Positions 1 through 10,900 of a DNA stretch of 64,000 bases are shown piece by piece. Location of the stretch: positions 682,001 through 746,000 of the forward strand of contig VZSF01009842.1 of NCBI GenBank assembly GCA_013398295.1. Direction: 5' to 3'. Origin of the DNA: Chionis minor. Taxonomy: Eukaryota > Chordata > Aves > Charadriiformes > Chionididae. The position numbers were made by a program, and so were the translations under genes. Position 1 is the stretch's first letter. Each line of letters opens with the position of its first letter. The notes under the pieces were generated by a model. The model worked only from the letters and a program-made list of their open reading frames with translations, did no database searches and had not been told where the DNA came from.

Positions 1-780
1 GTGAGTGGCATCCTCACTCAGCCATTGAGTGGCTGTAGGGTATGTCACGGGCCGAACCTCTTCCACCTCCTGCCTTGCTGAGTAATGTGACAGCGAGCCC
101 ATCTCAGCCCACTGGGGGTGATGCTGGGACTCCCCCACATCATCCACCTCCATGGCCTGATGTCTCCACCTCCCCACCAAAAAGATGCAATGGCTTGTTC
201 AACAAAATTGACGTTTTTATCAGATGGCGCCCTGGTTGCATGGTGGGAAGTGGTTAGAAACCTCCCTCCTGGCTTTTTCTCTTCATGATGCCAAAACCTA
301 AAACCCACAGCTTTCCCTTTTGCCACTCACCCTGAGGAAATCCAGGATGTGTCAGCCAGCAGAGAGCGGCTTGTCCTGACGGTGCCACTGTCCCCTACCC
401 CAGGGACATCATCAACCAATGCAAGTCATCCCTGCAAAAAGCCACCTGGAGAGCAAATCCCTGGCATGGCCTCCAGCCCTCCAGGACCTTTGGCAGGCAA
501 TAGGCCAGCCTGAGTGTAGTCGCAGGATGGGGATGCCTGGGGACAGCTCACCCAGGCATGGGTGGCCAGGAGCGACCCTGTGACCGTTGCTTTCCAGGCT
601 CACCATGGGGCTGTGGTACTCACCCCTGAGGAGTTAGCCCCAGCTTCCCTGTGCCCCAGGGATGGCCTTGGAGGCTGGAGCACTGGGCTTGGCCCCACAC
701 AGAGATTTAACATCAAGCCCCAGGTGCAGATATCCCCAAAGCAGTTGCAGAAATAACAACTGGTTAATCAGGTCCTACGT
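1..780. other. Non-coding stretch, nothing recognised
   Basis: No conserved exon, transposon tail or RNA gene was recognised here. Open frames on both strands are short, rich in Pro, Ser and Trp, and look like chance frames of GC-rich DNA. If the minus-strand gene that starts in the CpG island near 10.6 kb is long, this would be intron or later exons of it, but nothing visible shows that. Confidence 0.5.
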
Positions 781-1236
781 CAAAAGTCAACAAACACACA
801 CGTGCTGCTGCCTCACATCTTCCTCTATCCACAATGCCAGGGGCTGAGACTTTCTCTCACTCTCTGATATTCAAGGGGATTTAGTACCAGCTGAAATTGT
901 TGCCGATCTCTTCCACACCACTTCCCACCCATGACTGCCTCCTCTGAGCACTGGCTATCAGCAAGGTGGGGTACATCTTCCCAGAGGGCAGCTGTGCTGC
1001 TGTCCCATGCGTGTTGGTACCTAGGGGATGGGCAGTGCGAGTGGGAGACAGGAGCACTGGTGAGAGCACCCCACAGATAGAAGAGAACAGATGGAGCTGT
1101 GGGGTGAAGCAGAACCCAGCACCGGCCTCCCCATCCACCACAGAAGATCCTGCCTCCAGGCTGCATATGGAGAGATGCGCAGGACACTCTTGGAAAGGTT
1201 TCACCTCCCTTGATAAGGCTGTGGGGAGCTGAGCCA
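781..1236. repeat. Locally duplicated segment, copy A (~430 bp)
   Basis: This stretch is clearly homologous, in the same orientation, to about 3980-4405. Shared blocks include TATTCAAGGGG, TTTAGTACCAGC, CATCTTCCCAGAGGGCAGC, GAGAGCACCCCA and TGCCTCCAGGCTGCATA. By eye the identity is about three quarters, with small indels. Homology fades just after the TCTTGGAAAG block near 1198-1215. No terminal repeats, poly(A) tail or target-site duplication were seen, so it is either an old local duplication or two copies of an unnamed interspersed repeat (for example LTR fragments). The minus-strand frames of both copies are similarly open, but have no recognisable product. Confidence 0.75.
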
Positions 1237-3979
1237 TCAGGTCCATGCCTGCACTGGATCAGGCCTCTCCAGCAGGCTCACTGGTGCTGACAGCTCTCAG
1301 GAGGGCAATGCCATGCCGTGTACTCCATGCTGGGGCTCTGGAGAGGCAATTCCCACTCATGATGCAGCAGGCTGTAACCTCCTAGGGGCCTCCTCGCTCC
1401 AAGAATGCCCATCCTCCCCCCAGGGTGAATGAGCCCATGATGCTCAATAGCAGAGCACAAATTCATCTCATAAGTGAGGCAAATGGTTATTAATCACGAG
1501 CGTGTGCTAACGAATGCTGGATTGAAGGCTCACAGTCCCGGCACATGGAGAGTAGCCACTACTAGCTCTTCTCCTGTTTCAGGACCTGGCTGGGGAGATG
1601 CTGGCATCAGCAAGAGGGTAACACAAGGTGTCCCAGGGCTCCGTGTCACCCGCGGGTCCTGGGTCTGGGCAAGCCTGTCCCCTTACCACAGTACAGCCCC
1701 CTGCCCAAAGGGAGGGAGGGACAGTGGCTACAGATAACTGATCCCTGGGAATGATGCTGAGAGCAGGCAGGCATCCTAGGGGAGCTCCCCAGGAGGGAGC
1801 AGGGAGATGACACCATGCTGGGATTTGGCAAGAAACCTCAGGAGTGGCTGCTATCCCCAGATCTGGCTGGCTGTGCGAGTGTTCACCACCAAGGCTGAAG
1901 CCAGGGTCTCCATCTGCACCCAGCCCCATGCCAAGGTTCCCCTGAGATGAGGGTCCTGTCCTCACTGGAAAAAGATGCCTTTCCATGTTGGAGAGCTTGT
2001 TTAGAGCAAGACAAGATGTCATTTCACCTTCACCCTAACACACTGGCGGGTTCCTTGCTACCTTGACTTGCATGCATAACCCCTCCGACCGAGACCATAG
2101 GGGCTTAGAAGAGGGGTCCATGTCACCCCTTCCCTGGGGACACTGCTAATTGCGCTGCTGGCAGGCACAGTGGAACATGCAACACCCCAGCACCACCCAT
2201 CTCACCAAAGGTACGGGTCCCACATTGGCACTGGGGAGATCCCCTGCCTTTTGGCAATCTCACATCACTGCCCGTTTAATAAATTACAGCCTATCATAAA
2301 CCAGAACAAACACAGATCCCCTGACCCAGCAGCCTGAGACCCACCAGCAGAAGTGATGGGCAAAGCCCTGAGCACCCATCAAATGGGGACCTCCTTGACC
2401 TGCCTCCCTGGGAGATGGACCCCAGCGTGGGGATGCCTTGGCTGGGAACACTGCTGCACTGGAAGGAAAGCGGATGGGACCCAGGCCACCATCCACAGCT
2501 TGGGTGCAGCTAGCAAGCACTGCCAGCTTATCTGGGGTTATCAAAAAGGTGCTGTTTAATCAAAAGTCAACAATCCCCAACTCAATTAAGTTACAGACTA
2601 ACGAAGAAGGTAGAAAAAAAAATTGTTTGACTACAGCATTTACTGGAGGAGAGGCAGGTGGCTTACTTATGAATTATAAAATCAGACATAGCTTCAAGGG
2701 CTGTTGGGCTGATGGAGATGCATGTTAGCAGCGATGGTGGGAAGAGCATAGGGATGGTGATGCTGGGCTGGCAAGCTGCAGAATGCAGGTGCCCTGGCTG
2801 CTATTCCCACTCCAGGCTGTTTGAACAGACTCCCACAACCTGGGGACAGGGTCAGAGGAACAGCCAGATCTTCCAGTCCCCCAGGAGGAGGAAACCAGCA
2901 GATTGAGCTTGGGAATCAAATAAAAATACTATAAAATCCACTAATGAACAATCTCAATCTTAGAAAAGGGTTGGGAGGCGATGCCAAAAAAAGCAATAAA
3001 AATTCCACAAAAGCAACCTTTTCAACTGAAAACCAGCAGACACGGGATGTTCCGGACCAGATGTTGCTCACTGAGAAAGCCCCCAGCACCAGGGATGCTC
3101 CTGCCAAACAGCACTGCCGGTCAGAGGTCGGAGCACAGCAAGTCTCCAGAGCCTTGTCCCCAGAGCAGACCCATCCCACAGCCCCTGGGGCAGGGAAGTT
3201 CCTGCTCCCTCCTAACCCCCAACACTTGCTGGGAGGCAAAAACCTTTGGCTTGTGGGAAGCATCCCTTCACCCCCGAAGGGTTTATTAACTGTACTCATG
3301 CCTCAGAGCTGTTGAGGTTTTTTGGCCCACCGTCTGCTCTTGCACACGCTGGCTGGGAAGGAAATGGAGCCAAGAAACAAAGAACACACTGCAAGATATG
3401 CAATTACGCGGGAAGAACTGGCAAACACGCCCAGCACTGCCGAGGCAACCCACCGGCTGTGCTGCTGAGCAGCCACTCACCCCACAAGCAACCCTGGTGA
3501 CCAGGAGGGATACGGGACTTCAGGCTGCAACACTGCAACAAGATACCCAATGGCTTTCTCTTTAAATGAAGACTTCTCACACGTTAATAGCGGAGCCAAG
3601 CTTTCCAAGCACAGGAGACAGCCTCACAGGTATCAGAGCAACTCCGTATTAACCCAAATCTGCATAAACATCACCCAGAGTGTATTATTCACAAGTTTCC
3701 CAGGTTCTGCTGGTTCCTCCCCACCACATCCTTCCCTCTCTGCTCTTCACTCACTCCCACCCAACATGATCCATTTGTGCCTTCGAGCCCACTGCAGCTC
3801 TTACAGTGTCTGCAGCCTCCACTCTTGCGTTTCTCCCCGTGGCTCCAAATCCACATTAAGACAACATCAGAAGCCCCCATTAGCTGTAGAAATGTACATT
3901 TTCTAATCCCATTCTTCTCCTTGCTTCAATTATATCTTTGGCAAAAAGCTCTCTAGGCTAATCAATCCCATCAATCCCA
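1237..3979. other. Non-coding spacer between duplicated segments
   Basis: About 2.7 kb without a recognisable exon, retroposon tail or RNA gene. The stretch 2540-2700 and 2915-3010 is locally A-rich. Open frames are short and overlap on all six frames, as expected by chance. Confidence 0.5.
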
Positions 3980-4405
3980 CATTAAAAGCCAAAAACCGCA
4001 CATGTGCTGCTACCATTTACTTTCCTCCATCCACAAAGCCAGGGACTTTGTCTCACTCCCCAATATTCAAGGGGCTTTAGTACCAGCCAACGCTGTTGCA
4101 GGTTTCTCCTCCACCACCTCCCACCCATCAGTGTCTCCTCTGACCAGCAAGACATGTCACATCTTCCCAGAGGGCAGCAGCACTGCTGCTGCACACTCAT
4201 TGGTACTCAAGGTATGAGGAATGTGGTTGGAGGACAGGAGAGCCAGTGAGAGCACCCCAAAGGTGGCAGAGGAGAGATGGAGTGATGGGATGAAGTGGAG
4301 CCCAGAACTGGTCCCCCCATCAGTTGCAGAAGATGCTGCCTCCAGGCTGCATACACAGCCAGAGAAATGTCCAGGATGCTCTTGGAAAGAATTCATCTCC
4401 CAACG
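3980..4405. repeat. Locally duplicated segment, copy B (~430 bp)
   Basis: Same-orientation homologue of 781-1236, 3.2 kb away. Colinear matches run from the ACATGTGCTGCTACC block at about 4000, through TATTCAAGGGGCTTTAGTACCAGCC-type sequence, to the TGCTCTTGGAAAG block near 4378. Copy B is slightly shorter because of small deletions. Its divergence from copy A suggests an old event. No coding function is supported. Confidence 0.75.
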
Positions 4406-5319
4406 CTTTCTCAGTTGTCATCAGATATGCTAGAGGATCATTAAAATGTTTTATTAATCCCATACCTCTGGGCTGCTGATATACATCTGACACTTAATCC
4501 CAGATGTCTCCTTCAGCACTTTGAACTCTCTACTGAAATGCCAGAATTAATTCTTTTCTGGGTAAACTATCAGAGTTTGGAATAGACACAGTACACTCAC
4601 TGGGATTGTTATTTCAGGGCTGAGGCCATCATCCCTAACAGTTGCCGCAGATCAGAAAAGCCAGCACTGCACACATCTAACAGCAGGAGCAGCAAGGTGT
4701 AGGCAAGCCCTCACCAGCAAAGCTGTGCAGCAGCCCGTCAGCCCCATGTGAGCAGTTTGCATGGCTCTGACCCTCCTCCTTCTCTTCCAGCTCCTTCTGC
4801 CCATGCATCCTCCCAGAGACGTCACCCTCTGCAAAGCAGTCCCAACGTCACAGCGCCTCTCAAGGCAGGGAAGCATTAGCTGGAAAAACATGGGAAGGTT
4901 GCCTGCGGATGGAGGATCTTCTCCCTCTAGTCTCCAGACACAGGGCAAGTACCCCTCCTTGAACCCACCTCCCTGGTACATCTCTCCTGGCTGAACAGGG
5001 CTCTGCATGGACCTCACTGAACTGGAGAGCTGCTTGGGCCCTACTGAGCTGGTTATGGTGGATGCCTGTCTGTAATGACCACAGGAAAGCAGGGAGCCCC
5101 CAGGCAGCAGGAGGGAGCCCAGGTGAGAAACATGAGGACTCCAGTGCAGGAAGGATGCAGTGTTGAGTTGTACACCAGCAGGGACCCCATGGCTTCCCAC
5201 ATGGCTGGGCAATGGGAACCCTAGATCCCCATTGTCTAGGCAGTGCTTGGAAGGAAGAGGGTATGTCCATAGAGGGGTAACCTAAACCAAGACCACAAAT
5301 CAGAGCAGGAGCAGGTAGA
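4406..5319. other. Non-coding stretch, nothing recognised
   Basis: About 0.9 kb between the duplicated segment and the CR1 element. Long minus-strand frames (186 codons) exist here but are compositionally odd. One of them runs into the CR1, so they are not taken as genes. Confidence 0.45.
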
Positions 5320-5899
5320 AAGCATGGCCAGCAGGTCAAGGGATGTGATTCCCCCCCATCTATTCCACTCTCCTGAGACCTCACCTGCAGCACTGCATCC
5401 AGCTCTGTATTCCCCACCACAAGAAAGACACAGACCTGTTGGAGCAGGTCTAGAGGAGGGCCACTAAAATGACCGAGGCTGAAACACCTCTCCTGTGAAG
5501 AAAGGCTGACAGAGTTGGGGTTGTTCAGCCTGGAGAAGAGAAGGCTCCAGGGAGACTTTATTGTGGCCTTTAAGTATATAAAGGGAACTTATAAGAAAGA
5601 TGGAGAGAGACTTTTTAGCAAGGCCTGTAGTGACAAGACATGGGGCAATAGTTTTAAACAAAGATGGTAAATTTAAAATGGAAATACAGAAGAAAACTTT
5701 TTATAAGGGTGGTGAGACACAGGAACAGGTTGCCCAGAGGAGCTGTGAATCATCCATCACTGAAAGTGTTCAAGGCCAGGTTGGATGGGGCTTTGAGCAA
5801 CCTGGTCTAGTGCAAGATGCCCCTGCCCACAGCAGGAGGGGTCGGAACTAGGTGATCTTCAAAGGTCCCTTCCAACCCAAGCCATTTTGTTACTCTATG
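5320..5899 (+). mobile_element. CR1 LINE retroposon, 5'-truncated
   Basis: This is the 3' portion of a chicken-repeat-1 (CR1) non-LTR retrotransposon, plus orientation. It opens at the segment encoding the end of the reverse transcriptase ORF (GAGACCTCACCTGCAGCACTG, base 5375 on), contains the conserved block around AGGCTGACAGAGTTGGGGTTGTT, and ends with AGGTCCCTTCCAACCCAAGCCATT followed by a degraded TTACTCTATGA tail. The sequence has numerous substitutions and no open reading frame of note, so it is an old, immobile copy. Elements of this kind with this tail are diagnostic of sauropsid, especially avian, DNA. Confidence 0.93.
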
Positions 5900-8218
5900 A
5901 CAAAGCAAGAGTGGGTAAATTAGTAAGACTGCAGTCAGACGAGGGTGACTTGCCTTGGGCTTGTGTGGAAGAGCAGGTTGCCCCATGTGCCTGGGAGTTT
6001 CTTCCCAGAGCCACTGCCACAAGCTCCAGATGTGCCACAGGACACAACAGTGGCATTTCATGGCACGAGCTGGGGTGAGAACAGCCCTTCCTCATTACCC
6101 TGAAGGACTGAGGACAGACCTTAGCTCCTCCACACACCACTTGGGCTGCCCAGGAGACTGGTTTGCAAACAATGGCGGCCATGTCACCCATATGTCTCCC
6201 AGGTCCTCAGTATCCTCTGCAGGCTCTCCATTCATGGGAGGATGCACCTTCAAATCGGTCCACACCCCCCATGCTCGCTCCCTGCTCCACACTCCTGCCC
6301 CCTTAAGAAGAAGCAGTGACATCCCCCCACTAGACAAAAGACTGTTTCCCAGCAGCACAGCTATCTGCTTGGGGATTTTTTAAGCCATGCAATAATGCTT
6401 GAAACAGGAGTACAAAATGTGTTCCTCTGTCTCCAAATGCTAAGTTTGCTCTTTAACAGCACCCAAATTGTATCAACATAAACACTGTAAGAAGAGATTA
6501 TTCCAGCTGCAGGTGAAAACAAATAAGAAGCAAAGTCACAAAGAGGCTGCTATTCAGAGCAGAAACCCCAGTTCTCTGGGATCTGGTAGTGTGTGTGAGG
6601 GATCTCCCAGCAGCCACAAGGAAAACGAGCTCAGCACTCTGTCCTCCCGGGGATGCGTGCCAGTGTGGAGCTCCCAGGCACCCAGGAGAGACCTGGGCTG
6701 AACTCCCTTTCCCCACATGGAAACCCAAAATCACATCTGAGCTCTGGGTGAAGGATGCTGGGGGTGGACTGAGTCTAGGTATGGAGCAGCGAAACCACCG
6801 AGAAAATTAGGAGCAGGACTTTAAAAGGTTGCTTGCATCAAGGGAAGTGAAGAAAAATCCTGCCTGGGAGTACTGCCATTCTGCAGGACTACTCAGTCTC
6901 TTTCGAAACTGAGTTTCAGCCCCAAAGTGCCATCCAAGCAGGGCTGCTTCATCTCCGCTGCCTCCTCCTCTGGATGGGCAGGAGGGATGGGATCCATCTG
7001 CCAGGGGATGGACCAGGAGTTCTGGGAGCATGCAGCAGCGCTGCAGGAAGACATCCACAGGCTTGGCTCCTTCCAGCTGCCAGCAGGCCAGGGCGCTTTC
7101 CCTCCCCACCGGCTCCCACAGCAGAGAGCAGCAGGCCAGATAACGTTTTGCAAACAGAAGTCCCAGCAGTTGATAAGGAGATGAAGAGCTCACAGAGCCT
7201 CCCCAGCATAGCATCCTCCCCATTCGCTCCAGCCCATCCCAGGGGCCTCAGCACCAAAGGATGCTGTTGGAGCTGAGAGGTGCCAACTCTCCCCAAGCCG
7301 AACCCATGCTGGTGGGTGCTGGCAGTAGCCACTTTCCCACGGCCATTCTCCTAGTCTTAGGAGAAATTCTTAAAATAATGCTTGTGAAAGCTCCAATCCA
7401 CCTGTCAAAAATCCCCAGGCGCCAATGCCAAAACAGTTATGTCACGGGCTGTAAATTGCTTTGCACGGCACCCGTTTCATCTTTGAAGGCACGTGCTTGC
7501 AAGGAATCCCAGCCATTGAGACCAACAAGCCACTGAAGATGGAAATAAAATCAGGCACGAGTCCCTATGCAAGCAGCAAGCAGCTCCGGCACCTGCTATA
7601 TTTAACACCAGGAGGAGGCAGCTCAGCTTCCCAGGTGCTGGCTGCATCCTCCTCACCGCCACCAGCCAAGACCTTGATGTATCAGCCCATCCCAGCCCCA
7701 ATTGTTGCAGAGGAACTCAGCATGAGAGAAGATAAATGAAGTCAGGCTGTCTCCACCACCAGACTGGGGTGACCCTGGTTGGCTTTGTAAACCCCTAATG
7801 GTGCAGATCCCCCATCTCCAATGACCTGAACCAAGGTTGTCCCCTCTCCTGGGAACAGGGATTTCCCCAGTGTCTGACACAGCCTGGGCTACTGCCCTGT
7901 GCACTGGGGACCCCGTAGTCCTACACGTACCCCAGTTCCCCCACACTCTCAGGACTGGTCTCACAGCAGCATCCCTGCAGCAATCCTCATCCCCTGTGCA
8001 GCTACGTGCCCTTGCTGAAGAATCCCAGAGATCTGGAGATAAGAGGTAAGACCAGCTCTGGTCAGCTAAGCCCCTAAATTTGCAAGGCAGGCAGATAAAC
8101 AGAGAGGTTATCTCCATGCCAGGACAGCCTTCAGAGCAAACATTCCCCAGGAGCCATCACAAAGGAGCGCTGGCAGAACAGGCCCTGCAGTCCTTGGACA
8201 TTGAACCAAGGGAAGGAG
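5900..8218. other. Non-coding stretch, nothing recognised
   Basis: About 2.3 kb between the CR1 and the poly(A) tract. Overlapping short frames occur on both strands, but no conserved exon, RNA or repeat is recognised. Confidence 0.45.

Positions 8219-8257
<39 letters not shown>
8219..8257 (+). repeat. Uninterrupted 39-bp poly(A) tract
   Basis: Thirty-nine consecutive A bases. No upstream sequence is recognisable as a processed transcript and no flanking direct repeat is obvious, so it is recorded as a mononucleotide repeat rather than a retroposon tail. Its length may vary between individuals or reflect assembly error. Confidence 0.95.
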
Positions 8258-8258
<1 letters not shown>

Positions 8259-10089
8259 CCCCACCAACCCTCTTGGAAATTCTTTTAAAACCTGATTCGC
8301 AGCCTGCCTTTGGGAGACAGCCAAGTTTGCTGGGTGAAATGGGCACCTCCCTGCTAGCAGTGACCAGCGCCAGTGGTACTACCCCAACATTTAACCCCTC
8401 TGTGTGCCACATGAAACCTCCTTGGCATTCCCCAGCATGGCTGCTCAAAGGCGTGGGGGATGCAGCTTCAGCTTGGCAAAGGGCACCGGCCAGCCCTGCA
8501 TGCCCAATGCCATTCTGGGAGCTGAGATGCCAATAGAGGGTGGGAAGGGCACAAACAGCTCTGAGTAACCACTGTTAAACCAGCTCCTGGCCCTCCAGCT
8601 CAGTTTGGCTGTGCTGGACAGTCTCCAGGGACCTAAAATAGTCAATTCAGGATTTCACATGGGAATGATGTTCCCATCTTTGAAGACCTCCAAGAGGAGC
8701 TTTGTTCCCACAGTCCCTGGAGAGGCACCCACGCCACAGAAAGTGGTGTCATAAACCCAGCCCGGGGCACTTCAAGACCTTCATCAAGTGTTCCCAGACA
8801 CACTCTGGGAGTGCTAGGCACCCCCACTGCCGAGGACACTCTCTTCCCCTCTACGACATGATCCAGTCTCTGCACAGCCAAACCCGAGCTGTTCCTAGAT
8901 GACACGAAGCCTTGCTCCGGTAAATAATCTGCTGATTTCACAGCCCAGTGCCTGTCCGACTTCCAGCTCACTTGTACCTGGGGCAGCAACTTACCAACAT
9001 GTTTCATCCAGCCTATGATTATAGAGGGGTACAAACCACGTCTCATAACCTGCTGGCAAGCTGAAAATGCTTAGCACAAACAGAAGACAACCAAAACATC
9101 ACCCTAGAGAAAAGTCACAGTCACCTGGTTTTGGATCCCCGCTTGCAGCTCAGCTGCTTTTGCACACGGGGCTCCTGGGTTGCAAGCCGGGTTGGGGGCT
9201 CCCTGTGTCAGTCATGGTGCTCTCTGCCACCTCACGCTGGGCACACATCCAGAGATCGGCTGCAAGGGGAGGAGGGCTTTCAACTGGCCTGGCAGCTGGG
9301 AGGAAGCTTCCCCGTCGGGGAGCTAAAGTTCACCAGGAAAATAGGCAGCTCATGCACTCAGGCAGTGGGAGAACGGGCTCGTGTGCCCCATGGGGGAAGA
9401 AGGGCTGGAGAGCTGAGTCAGCACCGAATGCCCCTCTCCTGGGGCACAAGCTGCTTGAGAGCAAGATGAGCGGGTTTTTTTGCAGAGCCCTGAAGGCAGG
9501 GGAAAGCCAGTGAAGTGGGAGGTGTTGCATCCCTGGGGCACATGCTTGAGGCTTCCTACTGCTCACAACACTTCTAAGGACATGCAGTCACGGGGAGGAC
9601 TTCTACAGGCACAGCAGAAACCACTAACAAATGCAGCACGGCCACTTTGGGGTAACACCATCCCATCTGTCTCACAACCAGAGCAATCTGGGCAAACCAC
9701 TCTCACCCCAGTAAAGACTCCAAGTGCACTGCGGCCAGGCATCTCTCTCATGGGTTGCCCAGAACAGCGTTTCCCCAACATTCTTCCCCAGTGGCCCAGC
9801 GATTAGATGGGGCCCAAGAGACCCCAACCCTGCCACCCTCAAGCGGCCAGGAGGGATGTGACCACTGAAGGGGTGCATGGGGGGAAACTACCTCCATCAC
9901 CCATCTCTTTGGAGACCACGGACCAGGCACAGCATTTGGCCTGAGGGGAGATGTAACCCCATGACTGCTGGAGAGCAGGGCTGCATTCATACTGCATCCC
10001 AGGGAACAGGGGGCTTCAGGACAGGAAGGAGGTCCAGGACCCCAGGCACAGCGGCAGGGTCCCCCTTCCTCAGCATCCCACGCACTCAC
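8258..10089. other. Probable intron of the downstream-extending signal-peptide gene
   Basis: On the minus strand this lies directly after the donor of the second coding exon at 10090, so it should be intron sequence of that gene. No further exon with matching phase-1 acceptor and a recognisable domain was found down to base 1. Confidence 0.4.
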
Positions 10090-10900
10090 CCGTCTCCTGG
10101 GAAGCAGTGGGGACCAGCAGGACAAAGAGCCCGAGCAGCAGCCGCCGCGGGGGGCACCTGCGGGAAAGAAAGGAGAGAACAAGAGGTTACCCACCCTCCC
10201 GCCTGCTCCGGGGTGTCCCTCGGCCGGCAGCCCCCAGCCGGACCGGTGCGCCCCCGACTCCTGCAGCCCCGGGGCGCGCCGGCAGCTCGGGGGTCCCCAC
10301 GGTACACAGGTGCCCCACAGCCTCGGCAGCACAAGTTGCACCGGAGTTTCGACGAACCCCACCCCCGGTAGCTCCGGGGTCCCCGCGGTACCGGTGTCGG
10401 CGCCCCCGGCGTTCCCACGGCATACCGGTGCCCCCCAACCTCGGCGGCTTCGGTCGCTCCCGCGGTACCGATGCCCCCCAAGCCCAGGCGGCTCCGTAAT
10501 CCCTGCGTGCAGGGGTCCCGACGAGCCGCAGCCCCGGCCCCAGCTGCTCCGGGGTCCCCGCGCTACCGGTGCCCCCCAGCCCCGGCGGCTCCGGCGTCCC
10601 GGTGACGCCCCAGCCCCGGCGCCCGCAACGCCTCAGCCCCGCCGCTCACCCTGGGCGCATGGTGCCCGCTCGGTGCCGGCAGCGCGGCTCGGCTTGGCAC
10701 GGCACGGCCTGGGAGGCGGGGAGCGGAGGGGAGGGACCGGGAGGGGAGGGACGGACCGCCCCGGTCTGGCGGCGAAGCGGGCACGCCGGGGCGGCGGCTC
10801 AGCCCGCCCCCAGTCCCCGCTCCCGGGGCTTTGCGCCGCCGCCGGACTCCTGCAGCCGCGAGGGGGTCGGGGNCACCCTCTTCCTGGGGCGCTGGGGAGC
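10080..10900. promoter_or_regulatory. CpG island promoter
   Basis: Very GC-rich, with dense CG dinucleotides and repeated GC-box-like strings (for example GGGAGGCGGGGAGC near 10710 and GGGAGGGGAGGGACGG near 10740). No TATA box is seen. It covers both coding exons of the minus-strand signal-peptide gene and extends about 200 bp upstream of its ATG, as expected of a housekeeping-type vertebrate promoter. Whether it also drives a divergent plus-strand transcript cannot be told. A single N sits at 10873. Confidence 0.8.
10090..10660 (-). CDS. 5' end of an unidentified secreted or membrane protein gene (two coding exons)
   Basis: The start codon is at 10660-10658 in a good Kozak setting (GCACCATGC). 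The first coding part is only 11 nt (10660-10650) and is followed by the donor GTGAGC. Exon 2 is 10157-10090, with acceptor CCCGCAG and donor GTGAGT. Joined, they read 26 codons plus one base, beginning MRPGCPPRRLLLGLF and continuing with VLLVPTASQET. That is a textbook signal peptide: Arg-rich n-region, Leu/Val core, and a small-residue cleavage site near TAS. The phase-1 junction right after the signal peptide is typical of Ig, EGF, FN3 or CUB domain genes. It lies inside a CpG island, which supports a true promoter. Later exons were not recognised, so the protein is unnamed and only its entry into the secretory pathway can be inferred. Confidence 0.62.

Noticed and set aside
4652..5420. Two overlapping 186-codon minus-strand ORFs
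   Set aside because: Their ends fall inside or beside a CR1 element and no conserved protein pattern is visible.
8219..8257. Poly(A) tail of a processed pseudogene
   Set aside because: No upstream coding remnant, no poly(A) signal and no flanking direct repeat was found.
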